Positions 23,047 to 31,379 of a stretch of DNA of 47,163 nt are shown here, piece after piece. This DNA is from Anaerolineales bacterium (GTDB lineage Bacteria > Chloroflexota > Anaerolineae > Anaerolineales > RBG-16-64-43), in assembly GCA_016932475.1 (NCBI GenBank), contig JAFGCU010000010.1:1-47163 (forward strand), given 5' to 3'. Positions within the stretch are counted from its first letter, which is position 1. Each line of letters starts with the position of its first letter. The position numbers and the translations under genes are program-made. The notes beneath the pieces were generated by a model. The model was not told where the DNA came from. It saw only the letters and a program-made list of their open reading frames with translations, and did not search any database.

Positions 23047-23544
23047 ATGAACCTTTCCTTTGAAGTGATCACCGAAGCCGATATTCCCGAACTGCCCCGG
23101 GTGATGACGCGGGCGTTCGACGATGACTCGCGGAGACACCTGGGGGTGGATCGGGGCGGGCCGGAGGGCTACGACAACGGGGATTTCTTCCGGAAGTGGC
23201 TGTTCGGGCAAACCGTGACCGAAGGCTTCAAAGTATTATTCGAAGGCGCCGCCATCGGCGGATGTATCGTCTGGATTTTCCCGACGGGCGACAATATTCT
23301 TGGGACGATCTTCATCGATCCGGATTTCCAGGACAGCGGGGCGGGGAGCGCGGTGTGGAAGTTCATCGAAGGCAGGTATCCGCACACGAAAAGCTGGCGG
23401 CTGGCGACTCCGAAGTTCGCTACGAAGAACCACCATTTTTACGAAATAAAATGCGGTTTCCAGCGGGTACGGTCGGATCGGATTCTCGGGAAGCCGGCGG
23501 ATGAGTTTGTTTATCGGAAGGTGATGAAGGCAAAGAAAAGATAA
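23047..23544 (+). CDS. GNAT-family N-acetyltransferase
   Basis: 165 residues from ATG 23047; the frame extends upstream into sequence without a start signal. The GNAT fold is suggested by an N-terminal FEVITEADIPELPRVMTRAF, central strands VLFEGAAIGGCIVWIF and ILGTIFIDPDFQDSGAGSAVWKFIE (equivalent of the acetyl-CoA loop; the usual RGxGxG/A reads QDSGAGS), and a C-terminal KNHHFYEIKCGFQRVRSDRIL. It should transfer an acetyl group from acetyl-CoA to an amine, target unknown. It stands alone between repeats and a convergent DUF72 gene. Confidence 0.85.
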   Translation: MNLSFEVITEADIPELPRVMTRAFDDDSRRHLGVDRGGPEGYDNGDFFRKWLFGQTVTEGFKVLFEGAAIGGCIVWIFPTGDNILGTIFIDPDFQDSGAGSAVWKFIEGRYPHTKSWRLATPKFATKNHHFYEIKCGFQRVRSDRILGKPADEFVYRKVMKAKKR

Positions 23545-23637
23545 CCCGGGGCCAATTTCTTTCCCACATCCGGCCCCACGGGGAAGCCGCCTTCGTTCGG
23601 CTTATACCGGGAAATGGCCGGGTTGAGGGGGCGAGAT

Positions 23638-24417
23638 TTACTCCTCCCGCCGTTGGATGTTGAGGAGTCTCCCGAGCACTTTTGCGCCGGCCACGCCGTG
23701 CCCGTGCGGGTGGTTGTTAAAGTAGACGTATGTTTCCTCGGAATCCTTCTCCACCTCACGGATCTTCGGCAGCCACTCTTCGAGTTCTTCCGCCGTGTAC
23801 AGATAATCGTACCGCTCCGCCGGATCTGTATGCTCATACCAGTGCGCGGCGTTCCGCCCGTGGAAACGGATGTATCCCACCGGCGAGGTGGCTGCCGCCG
23901 CGGGAGGCATCAGCCCGCGCAGCTGCGGTTCATCGACGCAGCAATAGCCCATGGAAAGCCCGCGCAACAGTTCGAGCGTTTCCGGGCGGGCCCAGGCGGC
24001 GTGGCGGAACTCCGCCACCAGGGGGTGGTTCTCCAATCCGGCGTGAAGGCGTTTCAGATATTCTTTGTTTTCCGGAATCGGATGGAAGGAATTCGGAAAT
24101 TGGGCGAGCACACAGCCGAGTTTCCCCGCTTCGGCAAGCGGCCGGATGGAATCGGCGAACGCCGCGAAATCCGGATTCTCCCGCTCGTGGGTTAACCCGC
24201 GAAAGGCTTTTACGGTGAACAGAAAATCATCCGGCGTTTTCCGCAGCCAGGCGTCGATGTTGCGGGTCGAGGGCAAACGGTAAAACGTGACGTTCAATTC
24301 GACCGTGGAGAAAAGCGACGCGTAGAAGGACAGCCAATCCTTCTCGGGCATCTTTTCCGGGTAGACCGGACCGACCCAATCCTTGTAGGAAAAACCGGAT
24401 GTACCGATGCGGATCAT
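23638..24417 (-). CDS. DUF72 (YecE-like) family protein
   Basis: 259 residues. DUF72 proteins are TIM-barrel-like with an unknown reaction. Typical parts are the start MIRIGTSGFSYKDWVGPVYP, then FYASLFSTVELNVTFYRLPS, FTVKAFRGLTHE, LGCVLAQFPNSF, VAEFRHAAWARPETLELL, GYIRFHGRNAAHWY and ETYVYFNNHPHGHGVAGAKVL. Length is standard. It stands alone, convergent with the GNAT gene, and upstream there is a gap of about 190 bases with no recognisable gene. No Shine-Dalgarno close to the ATG. Confidence 0.93.
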   Translation of the reverse strand: MIRIGTSGFSYKDWVGPVYPEKMPEKDWLSFYASLFSTVELNVTFYRLPSTRNIDAWLRKTPDDFLFTVKAFRGLTHERENPDFAAFADSIRPLAEAGKLGCVLAQFPNSFHPIPENKEYLKRLHAGLENHPLVAEFRHAAWARPETLELLRGLSMGYCCVDEPQLRGLMPPAAAATSPVGYIRFHGRNAAHWYEHTDPAERYDYLYTAEELEEWLPKIREVEKDSEETYVYFNNHPHGHGVAGAKVLGRLLNIQRREE

Positions 24418-24603
24418 CTTGGTCCGATTTGATTCTCCAATTCGGCACCCGTGGGGCGCTTTTCCATACCCTTGGGGGCCATGAATTTCCCCAGTCTACA
24501 ACTTTTTTCCCCCAATGCGGAGGGTGATTCCTTTTTCATCCCATTTATATCCCCCCACGTATCGGTAATCTTAACGACCGTCGGCAACAAAAGCGGATTT
24601 CGC

Positions 24604-25599
24604 TCAGGGCACCAGAACCGCCGCGCCGTCCAGTTCCGATGCTTTGAGAAGTTGAAGAGCATGGTTCGCTTCATTCAAGGCGAAGGTTTGGGTGGTGACT
24701 CGAATGGGGATTCGAGACGCCAAATCCAGGAATTCCACCGCATCCCGCCGCGTGGCGTTGGCGACGCTGCGGATGGTCCGTTCGCCATACAGCTTATCGT
24801 AGGACAAGGCGGGGATATCCGACATGGAGATGGCGTTAATCGCGAGCGTGCCGCCGGGCCGGAGCCGTTCCAGGGCAGCGGGAACCAGCGCGCCGGACGG
24901 GGCGAAAATGACGGCGCGATCGAGGAGGGCGGGCGGCGAATCGGATGCGGCGCCCGCCCATTCGGCGCCGAGCGACCGTGCATGCTCGCGGTGTGCTGAA
25001 CTTCGTGTGAACACAAACGCGCGGCAATCCCAATGCCTGGCCACCTGGATGGTTAGATGGGCGCTGGCGCCGAACCCGAACAGGCCGACGGTTTCTCCCG
25101 GTTGCACCTCCGCCCTGTGCAGCGAGCGGTATCCGATGATCCCGGCGCACAGGAGAGGCGCGGCATGCACATCGTCGAACGCTTCCGGAATCCGGAGGGC
25201 GAAATCCGCCTGCGCCAGGATGTACTCCGCGTATCCGCCGTTCCGGTGCAAGCCCGTGAATTCGGCGTTTGGGCACAGGTTCTCTTCGCCGCGCCCGCAA
25301 AACGCGCATTGGCCGCAGGCACCGTGCAGCCAGAAAACGCCGGCGCGATCCCCAACCGACCAGCCGGCGGCATCCGTCCCCAGGGCGGCGACCGACCCGA
25401 CGACCTGATGGCCCGGGACGACCGGAAGCCGCGGAATGGTCAGTTCTCCCTCGACCGTATGCAGATCGGTATGGCAAACAGCGCAGGCGGAGACGCGAAT
25501 CGCGATCCGTCCGGGTCCGGGCTGCGGATCGGCTAATTCGGTCCACTCCAGCGGAGAAGCGGCGACCGGGGCGGGGGTGCGGAGCAGCTGGGCGTGCAT
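24604..25599 (-). CDS. Zinc-dependent alcohol dehydrogenase (MDR family)
   Basis: 331 residues. Catalytic zinc ligands fit CAVCHTDLHTVEGE (Cys38-region), GHQVVG (His) and LLCAGIIGYRSL (Cys). The structural-zinc lobe has four Cys in CGQCAFCGRGEENLC. The nucleotide-binding fold has GLFGFGASAHLTIQVA, in place of the common GxGxxG; the pattern is close to a subgroup of zinc-binding alcohol dehydrogenases active with NAD(P) on primary alcohols and aldehydes. The substrate is not predictable. It lies downstream of fabI on the same strand after a 126-base gap and may be separately transcribed. Confidence 0.92.
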   Translation of the reverse strand: MHAQLLRTPAPVAASPLEWTELADPQPGPGRIAIRVSACAVCHTDLHTVEGELTIPRLPVVPGHQVVGSVAALGTDAAGWSVGDRAGVFWLHGACGQCAFCGRGEENLCPNAEFTGLHRNGGYAEYILAQADFALRIPEAFDDVHAAPLLCAGIIGYRSLHRAEVQPGETVGLFGFGASAHLTIQVARHWDCRAFVFTRSSAHREHARSLGAEWAGAASDSPPALLDRAVIFAPSGALVPAALERLRPGGTLAINAISMSDIPALSYDKLYGERTIRSVANATRRDAVEFLDLASRIPIRVTTQTFALNEANHALQLLKASELDGAAVLVP

Positions 25600-25725
25600 G
25601 GCTCAGGGGTTCCTGGATCCGGCGGTGAAGAAGCCGGTGAGCGTCGGAGTTTTAATTATTCTGCTTGACGGCGGCGGGGATCGGCCGGCGCAGGCGAATA
25701 ATGTTTCGCAAACGCGCGCGTGACG

Positions 25726-26520
25726 CTACCCGCCTTCCGCGTCTTCGGGCGAAGGAACGCCGAGGATATTAAAGCCCGAATCCACATACATCACCTCGCC
25801 GGTGACCGCCGCGGACAGATCCGAGCACAGAAAGACGGCGGCGTTGCCGACATCTTCGATGGTGACATGCCGCCGCAGGGGCGCCGCATCGCGGAACCGG
25901 GAGCGCATGAGCTTGAATCCGCTCACCCCCGCCGCGGCCAGGGTGCGGATCGGCCCGGCGCTGATGGCGTTTACCCGGATCCGCCGCGGACCCAGGTCGT
26001 TGGCCAGGTAACGGACGGATGATTCCAGCGCGGCCTTGGCTACGCCCATGACGTTATAGTTGGCGGTGACTTTTTCTGCTCCGTAGTAGGTAAGGGTCAG
26101 GAGCGCGCCGCCCGGATTAAGGACCGGAAGCGCGGCCCGGGCGAGTGCGGTGAAGGAATATACGCTGATATCCATCGCCAGGTGGAATCCCTCGCGGGTG
26201 GTGTTGTAGTACGGCCCCGCGAGTTCCTCCTTGCGCGCATATCCGATCGAATGAATGAGGATATCGACCCCGCCGAAGTATTCGCCGGCTTTTTTCATCA
26301 CGGCTGAGATCTGCGCATCGTCCCCCACGTCGCATGGCTCCACAAACCGCGACCGCAGGGATTCCGCCAGCGGGCGCACGCGTTTTTCCAGGACCGGGCC
26401 GGCGTAGGAAAATCCCAGCTTCGCTCCTTCGCGGGCGAACGCCTGGGCGATCCCCCAGGCGATGCTGTGATCGTTGGCCACTCCGAAAATGAGCGCGGTT
26501 TTACCGGATAATAGACCCAT
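25726..26520 (-). CDS. fabI: Enoyl-[acyl-carrier-protein] reductase FabI
   Basis: 264 residues, a short-chain dehydrogenase fold. FabI reduces trans-2-enoyl-ACP with NADH in the last step of fatty-acid elongation. Marks are the N-terminal [30 protein letters not shown] (the divergent Rossmann motif of enoyl reductases), HSIGYA, the active-site Tyr-x6-Lys region [23 protein letters not shown], and [23 protein letters not shown] is 5 bases before the ATG. The upstream acyl-CoA dehydrogenase operon ends at a terminator and a repeat lies in the gap, so fabI is probably on its own promoter. Confidence 0.96.
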   Translation of the reverse strand: MGLLSGKTALIFGVANDHSIAWGIAQAFAREGAKLGFSYAGPVLEKRVRPLAESLRSRFVEPCDVGDDAQISAVMKKAGEYFGGVDILIHSIGYARKEELAGPYYNTTREGFHLAMDISVYSFTALARAALPVLNPGGALLTLTYYGAEKVTANYNVMGVAKAALESSVRYLANDLGPRRIRVNAISAGPIRTLAAAGVSGFKLMRSRFRDAAPLRRHVTIEDVGNAAVFLCSDLSAAVTGEVMYVDSGFNILGVPSPEDAEGG

Positions 26521-26554
26521 CTATTCCTCCTGCCTGTGTTCGGCCACGATGACA

Positions 26555-26683
26555 TGTCATGCTGAGCGCCCGCCCTCGCGGAGCATTCATGCGTGGACTT
26601 GATCGAAAAGCATGGATGACTGCGGAGCAAGCGAAGCGAAGCATCTGTTTCCATATTCTTGAGACCCTTCGCTCAGGGTGACA
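26555..26683. repeat. Imperfect palindromic repeat (TGTCATGCTGAGCG type)
   Basis: TGTCATGCTGAGCG (26555-26568) faces CGCTCAGGGTGACA (26670-26683). Between them lie further degenerate units such as GCGAAGCGAAGCATCTG. It appears to be two or more decayed copies of a common environmental repeat. It occupies the gap between the acyl-CoA dehydrogenase terminator and fabI. Confidence 0.7.
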
Positions 26684-26716
26684 TCTCACAAGGTTTCCGA
26701 TTATTTCTCACACTTA

Positions 26717-26747
26717 TCAAAACTCCCGCATCTTTGGATGCGGGAGT
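26717..26747 (-). terminator. Intrinsic terminator of the etf/acyl-CoA dehydrogenase operon
   Basis: On the minus strand ACTCCCGCATC and GATGCGGGAGT form a perfect 11-base-pair stem with a 4-base loop, followed by TTTTGATA. It begins 7 bases after the acyl-CoA dehydrogenase stop. Confidence 0.85.
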
Positions 26748-26753
26748 GGCCCG

Positions 26754-28472
26754 TCAGCCGAGCAGGGTCTTTTTCGCATCCAGGACCGCGGTGCTGCTCT
26801 TCATCACGACCTCGCCGGCGACGCGGATTTTCGGGAGCACATCGGCCAGGTAGGCGCGGAACAGGTCCTTTTTATGCGGGAGGATTTGGGCATCCCGCAG
26901 GATCAACCAGGAACAGATGATCCAGGCCGCCATATCGACCAGGTCGCCGGCATAAAAATCGATGACCGCCCGGTCCTGCCCTTTGAGATGATCGACCGCT
27001 TTCTGGAACTGGCCGGTCGATTCCTCGAGAGCGGCTTTTTCTCCAGCCAGGTCGGAATCCACCGCGAGGTCCATCCATGCGTGCAGGAGCGGGTCGAGCG
27101 AGTGGCCGAGCAGTTTGCCGGTGGCGGCGACCACCTGCAGCTGGCTGGTGCCTTCGTAAATGTTGGTCACGCGCTGGTCGCGCATCAGGCGTTCGACCTG
27201 GAACTCGCGCATGTACCCGACGCCGCCGTGGATCTGCACAGCCTGGAAGCAGACCCGGTTGCCCATCTCGGTCGAATAATATTTGACGATCGGGGTGAGG
27301 GTTTCGGACATTGTGGATGTGGTCTTGAGGCGCTCGCGGGCTGTGTCCGGATCGGCAGGCGTTCCTTCGGCGGCGGCGCGTTCGTAGGCCTTGAGCAGAT
27401 CCACCCAGCGGCCGGTCTCGCCGAGGAGCGCCCGGGTGGCTTCGATCTCGCCGCGCATCGCGACCAGCATCCGCGCGACCGGCTGGAGTTCGCGGATCGG
27501 TTTGCCGAATTGAATCCGCTGGCGGGAATATTTATCGGCCTCGCGGTAGGCGGCTTCGGCGATCCCGAGCGCCTGGGCGGCGACGGCTAGGCGGGCGCCG
27601 TTCATCAGGGCCATCGAGTAGCGCAGCAGGCCGAAGCGCCGCTTGCCGATCAGCTCGGCGGGGGTGTTGGTGTACTGCAATTCGCAGGTGGGCGAGGCGT
27701 GCAGGCCCATCTTGTTTTCGATGCGGCGGATCTTGACCGACGGATCCCGTTCGACCAGGAACAGCGAAAGCCCGCGGCCGTCGTGCGATCCCTCCTCGCT
27801 GCGGGCCAGGACGAGCGCCACGTCCGCGTTTCCGTTGGTGATGAACCGCTTGACCCCGGTCAGCCGCCAGACCTTGGCGGCCTCGTCGTACACGGCGCGG
27901 GTCTGGACCCCGCCCAGGTCTGAGCCGGCATCCGCCTCGGTCAGGATCATCGCGCCGGAGACTTCCCCGCGCGAGAATTTCGGCAGCACGCGCTGCTTGG
28001 CCTCCTCGCTGCCGTACTCCTCGATCGAGGAGGCGATCTCCTGCAGGCCGAAGATCGTCATCAGGCCGCTTTCCGCGCGCGAGACGATCTCGACCATCAT
28101 CTGGTAGACGCTTTCCGGCAGGAACAGCCCGCCGTATTTGCGGGGCAGCATCGAACCGAACAGCTCCGCCTGCCGCAGGGCTTCGATCGCGTCGCGGGTG
28201 GCTTTGGCGTATTCCACCTGCCCGTTGGCGAAGTGAACTCCTTCCTCGTCGGCCTCGGCCGCGCGCGGCGCCACCCGCGTGGCGCACAGTTCGCCCAGCA
28301 CCTCGAGGATCATGCGGTAGTTATCCTTCGCGTCGGCGTAATGGCGCGGCGCGGTGGGATACTGCCCCGCCTCGGCGTAGTTCCTCTCTTTAAGCTCCAG
28401 CACTTCGCGCAGGTCCAGCTGCTCGAGCCGGAACTGCAGGTCGGGGTTATCCAGGAAAAAATTATCGATCAT
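26754..28472 (-). CDS. Acyl-CoA dehydrogenase family protein with C-terminal extension
   Basis: 572 residues from the ATG at 28472 (GGGAG upstream); the frame extends to 28520 without a signal. It oxidises acyl-CoA to enoyl-CoA with FAD, passing electrons to ETF. Visible parts are MLPRKYGGLFLPE, MILTEADAGSDLGGVQTRA (flavin/substrate region), KRFITNGNADVALVLARS, YSRQRIQFGKPI, VQIHGGVGYMREFQVERLMRDQRVTNIYEGTSQLQ. About 130 residues follow the usual end of the fold, as in long acyl-CoA dehydrogenases and AidB-like members. The catalytic Glu would be in IYEGTS. It is the last gene of the operon after etfB and etfA, so the ETF pair is its likely partner. Chain-length preference cannot be read. Confidence 0.94.
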   Translation of the reverse strand: MIDNFFLDNPDLQFRLEQLDLREVLELKERNYAEAGQYPTAPRHYADAKDNYRMILEVLGELCATRVAPRAAEADEEGVHFANGQVEYAKATRDAIEALRQAELFGSMLPRKYGGLFLPESVYQMMVEIVSRAESGLMTIFGLQEIASSIEEYGSEEAKQRVLPKFSRGEVSGAMILTEADAGSDLGGVQTRAVYDEAAKVWRLTGVKRFITNGNADVALVLARSEEGSHDGRGLSLFLVERDPSVKIRRIENKMGLHASPTCELQYTNTPAELIGKRRFGLLRYSMALMNGARLAVAAQALGIAEAAYREADKYSRQRIQFGKPIRELQPVARMLVAMRGEIEATRALLGETGRWVDLLKAYERAAAEGTPADPDTARERLKTTSTMSETLTPIVKYYSTEMGNRVCFQAVQIHGGVGYMREFQVERLMRDQRVTNIYEGTSQLQVVAATGKLLGHSLDPLLHAWMDLAVDSDLAGEKAALEESTGQFQKAVDHLKGQDRAVIDFYAGDLVDMAAWIICSWLILRDAQILPHKKDLFRAYLADVLPKIRVAGEVVMKSSTAVLDAKKTLLG

Positions 28473-28581
28473 CGACGGCTCCCTGTCATCCCGCCTTCGC
28501 GGGATTGCCAACACTTCCACCCTCGGTGGGAATAATCGCGGTCTGGAATGAAGAAGGCGAATCGCCCAATCGCAACAAGGT

Positions 28582-29604
28582 TCACTTGGCCTTTTCGCGG
28601 AGAGATTGAATGATGAGCGGCAGCACCTCGGCCATATCGCCGACGATCTTGTAATGGGCGACCTGGAAAATGGGCGCGTCCGGATCGGTGTTGATGGCGA
28701 TGATCTTCGAGGATTGATCCATCCCGGCCCGGTGCTGGATGGCGCCGGAAATCCCCGCGGCGACGTACAGCCGCGGCCGTACGGTGACGCCCGTCTGGCC
28801 GATCTGGTGCTCGGAAGAGATCAATCCGGCGTCCACCGCGGCGCGCGATGCGCCCACTTCGCCGCCCAAAAGGTTGGCCAGGTCGCGCAACATCTGGAAA
28901 TCCGCCGCTTCGTCCGCGCCGCCGCCGCCCGCCACGATCACGGGTGAATCCTTCAGGTGGACGGTCGACGGCTTCACCGAGCGGCTGAGAATCGTGAGCG
29001 CCAGATCGCCTTTTTCCAGATCCGGTTTGATCTCCTCGATCACGCCCTTGCGCTTCGGGTCGGCGGCGGGTTTGTGCATCACGCCCTCGCGCACGGTCGC
29101 CATTTGGGGCCGCGTGCGCGGGTTGACGATCGTCGCGATCAAATTCCCGCCGAACGCCGGCCGGATTTGATACAGGAGTCCCGGATAGGTTTTATTCTCC
29201 CGCTTGTCGGTGTACTCGCCGATCTGCAGGTCGGTGCAATCCGCCGTCAGACCGCAGCGCAGGGCGCTGGCGATCCGCGGGGCCAGGTCGCGCCCGTTGG
29301 AAGTCGCCCCGATCAGGAAGATCTCCGGTTTGCGGCTGCGGGCCAGGTGCAGGATCACGCGCGCGAAGGGCAGCGTGCGGTACAGCTCGAGTTCCGGATG
29401 ATCCGCCAGCAGCACGCGGTCCGCGCCGTGCGCGATCACCGTTTGCGCGAGCTCCTTCACGCGGTGGCCGCACAACACCCCCGTCAGCTCGTGATGCAGC
29501 GCATCCGCCAGTTCGCGCGCCTTGCCGAGGAGCTCCAGGCTGACGTCGGCGATTTTTCCTTCGTTTTGTTCTATAAAAACCCAGACGCTTTGAGTATCCG
29601 GCAT
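28582..29604 (-). CDS. etfA: Electron transfer flavoprotein alpha subunit
   Basis: 340 residues. The C-terminal FAD domain is clear: GGEVGASRAAVDAGLISSEHQIGQTGVTVRPRLYVAAGISGAIQHRAGMDQSSKIIAINTDPDAPIFQVAHYKIVGD. The N-terminal domain has ATSNGRDLAPRIASALRCGLTADCTDL. With EtfB it accepts electrons from the acyl-CoA dehydrogenase encoded downstream. It starts 7 bases after the etfB stop and is in one operon. It is slightly longer than classical EtfA, as in ETFs that work with butyryl-CoA or caffeyl-CoA type complexes. Confidence 0.95.
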   Translation of the reverse strand: MPDTQSVWVFIEQNEGKIADVSLELLGKARELADALHHELTGVLCGHRVKELAQTVIAHGADRVLLADHPELELYRTLPFARVILHLARSRKPEIFLIGATSNGRDLAPRIASALRCGLTADCTDLQIGEYTDKRENKTYPGLLYQIRPAFGGNLIATIVNPRTRPQMATVREGVMHKPAADPKRKGVIEEIKPDLEKGDLALTILSRSVKPSTVHLKDSPVIVAGGGGADEAADFQMLRDLANLLGGEVGASRAAVDAGLISSEHQIGQTGVTVRPRLYVAAGISGAIQHRAGMDQSSKIIAINTDPDAPIFQVAHYKIVGDMAEVLPLIIQSLREKAK

Positions 29605-29611
29605 GATTACC

Positions 29612-30514
29612 TCAACCCACGATGTATTCCTTCACCAATTCCTCGATCATGGCCGCAATGCCTTCCCGGGTGGGGGCGATATCCTTGCTGGCGGCCGATT
29701 CGAGGACGACAAAGTTGATTTTATGGACCTGGGTCGGCGATCCGGCCAGGCCGATTTTCTCCGGCTCCGCGCCGATATCCGCCGCCGCCCAGATCGGGAT
29801 TAATTGGTTGCGTTCGGACAGGTGTTTCTGCAAACCGGCCTCGGTTTTAAACTCGGGCCACTTGGCGAGCAGCGCGGCGAGTTCAAGCGGTGTGGCGGCC
29901 AGTTTGTATTCGATCCGTTTGCGGGCCGAGGGCGGGCGGGGCGTGTTGGCCGAAGCCACCACGGTGATCAGGCAGGGCAGGGTGCAGCGGACGATTTCGG
30001 TTCCGAGGTCCAGCGTGCGCTGGACGGTGATCTCGCGCCCCTTGAGCTCGAGTATGGATTCGGCGTAGGTGATTTGCGGGATGCCGAGTTTTTCCGCGAC
30101 CTGCGGTCCGACCTGGGCCGTATCTCCGTCGATCGCCTGCCGGCCGCAGAAAACGAGATCGAACGCGCCGCTTTTCTCGACGGCGCACTTCAGCGCATAC
30201 GAGGTGGCAAGCGTATCGGCGGCGGCGAAAGCGCGGTCCGTCAGGAGTATGACGCGGTCCGCGCCGCGATACAGGCAATCCCGCAGGACATCCGCGGCCT
30301 TGGGCGGCCCCATCGTGATCACCGTCACCGTCCCGCCGTGCTTGTCGCGCACCTGGAGCGCCATCTCGAGCGCGTTGCGGTCTTCCGGGTTGAAGATCGC
30401 CGGAAGCGCGCTGCGGTTCATCGTGCCGTCCTTGGTCATCACGTCGCCGGTCACGTTATGGGTATCCGGGACCTGCTTGACCAGGACCACCGACCGATAG
30501 GATTCAGAAGTCAT
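29612..30514 (-). CDS. etfB: Electron transfer flavoprotein beta subunit, bifurcating-type signature
   Basis: 300 residues, longer than the roughly 255 of classical EtfB. It contains FNPEDRNALEMALQVRDKHGGTVTVITMGP, RVILLTDRAFAAADTLATSYAL and FCGRQAIDGDTAQVGPQVAEKLGIPQITYAES. The GRQAIDGDTAQVGP form is that of ETFs that bind a second FAD in EtfB and bifurcate electrons, whereas classical EtfB (with AMP) reads differently there. This is my recollection of the family, so bifurcation is an inference. The ATG overlaps the stop of the DNA glycosylase gene by four bases (ATGA), indicating coupled translation. Confidence 0.94.
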   Translation of the reverse strand: MTSESYRSVVLVKQVPDTHNVTGDVMTKDGTMNRSALPAIFNPEDRNALEMALQVRDKHGGTVTVITMGPPKAADVLRDCLYRGADRVILLTDRAFAAADTLATSYALKCAVEKSGAFDLVFCGRQAIDGDTAQVGPQVAEKLGIPQITYAESILELKGREITVQRTLDLGTEIVRCTLPCLITVVASANTPRPPSARKRIEYKLAATPLELAALLAKWPEFKTEAGLQKHLSERNQLIPIWAAADIGAEPEKIGLAGSPTQVHKINFVVLESAASKDIAPTREGIAAMIEELVKEYIVG

Positions 30515-31185
30515 CGTGCGTTCCTCCCGCGATCGCCCGGGCTGGGCCGGGCGCGGATTTCATCCAGAGCCTGTTCGAGGGCTTCGACCAATTCAGGACC
30601 GGCACGGAATCTCCAGGGAATGCTTTTCCAGGGTTCCGGCACGGTATATAACCCCACACGAGGCCCGGTCGTCACACCCTCTTCCGGAAGCGAAAATGCG
30701 CGTTCCAGGAAGAGTTGCGACTTATTTTCACAAAGATCGTGCCCGTTGAAGCGGCTGTCGATCTGAATTGCCTGGCTCACCATGGCCGGACCGCCCGCCA
30801 CCGGATTGCGCCCGCCGCGCCGGCGCCCCATCACCGCCCGGCCTTCGGCCGGTATCATAGCACGAACGAGGACGGCTGCGGGAAAATCCTCCGCCTCCGT
30901 CACAAGATTCAACATCCAGTGCATCCCGTAGGTGAAGTATACATACGCGTGCCCGGGCGGCCCGAACATCACGGTATTGCGCCGGGTGCGTCCGCCGCGG
31001 CTGGCGTGACAGCCGAGATCGTTGCGGCCGATATAGGCTTCGGTTTCGATGATGATCCCGGAAAGCCTGCGGCCGCGTTCGAGTTTAACCAGCCGCGCAC
31101 CCAGCAGAGCGCGGGCGGCCTCAAGCGTGGGCCGCCGGAAAAAAGCGCGGGGGAAGCGGGCGGGTATGAGGCGGCGAATTCTCAT
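30511..31185 (-). CDS. DNA-3-methyladenine glycosylase (AAG/Mpg family)
   Basis: 224 residues from the ATG at 31185; the frame upstream lacks a start signal. The AAG fold is shown by FFRRPTLEAARALLGARLVKL, GIIIETEAYIGRNDLGCHASRGGRTRRNTVMFGPPGHAYVYFTYGMHWMLNLV (catalytic Glu in ETEAY; Tyr and His in the damaged-base pocket), AVLVRAMIP, and a C-terminal GPRVGLY. It cuts out alkylated and deaminated purines in double-stranded DNA. It is unusual that it shares a 4-base ATGA overlap with etfB, so a repair enzyme leads an acyl-CoA electron-transfer operon. Confidence 0.94.
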   Translation of the reverse strand: MRIRRLIPARFPRAFFRRPTLEAARALLGARLVKLERGRRLSGIIIETEAYIGRNDLGCHASRGGRTRRNTVMFGPPGHAYVYFTYGMHWMLNLVTEAEDFPAAVLVRAMIPAEGRAVMGRRRGGRNPVAGGPAMVSQAIQIDSRFNGHDLCENKSQLFLERAFSLPEEGVTTGPRVGLYTVPEPWKSIPWRFRAGPELVEALEQALDEIRARPSPGDRGRNAR

Positions 31186-31317
31186 CGGATGAGCGTGGAT
31201 TCCAAGGAAGCTTTTTTTTACCCGGCGCCGACCGGCCGGCGGCATCCGGATTGAGGATTGCACCCCGGTTGATTGGACCGCTGGCTCCGCGTGGCGGCGA
31301 TTGGCCAATTATAAAAG

Positions 31318-31345
31318 GAAAGGCCGGCATCGGGGGATGTCGGCC
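31318..31345 (-). terminator. Candidate terminator after the epimerase gene
   Basis: On the minus strand GGCCGACAT and ATGCCGGCC form a stem (one mismatch) followed by TTTCCTTTTAT. It lies 35 bases after the epimerase stop. A second weaker hairpin (CCTGAG/CTCAGG) sits between. Confidence 0.55.
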
Positions 31346-31379
31346 GCAGGAGAATTACGAGGTTCCCTGAGGAAAAGGC

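Noticed and set aside
24414-24674. 86-codon minus-strand open frame between the DUF72 and alcohol dehydrogenase genes
   Set aside because: It overlaps the dehydrogenase gene end on the same strand, has no Shine-Dalgarno, and its sequence shows no motif.
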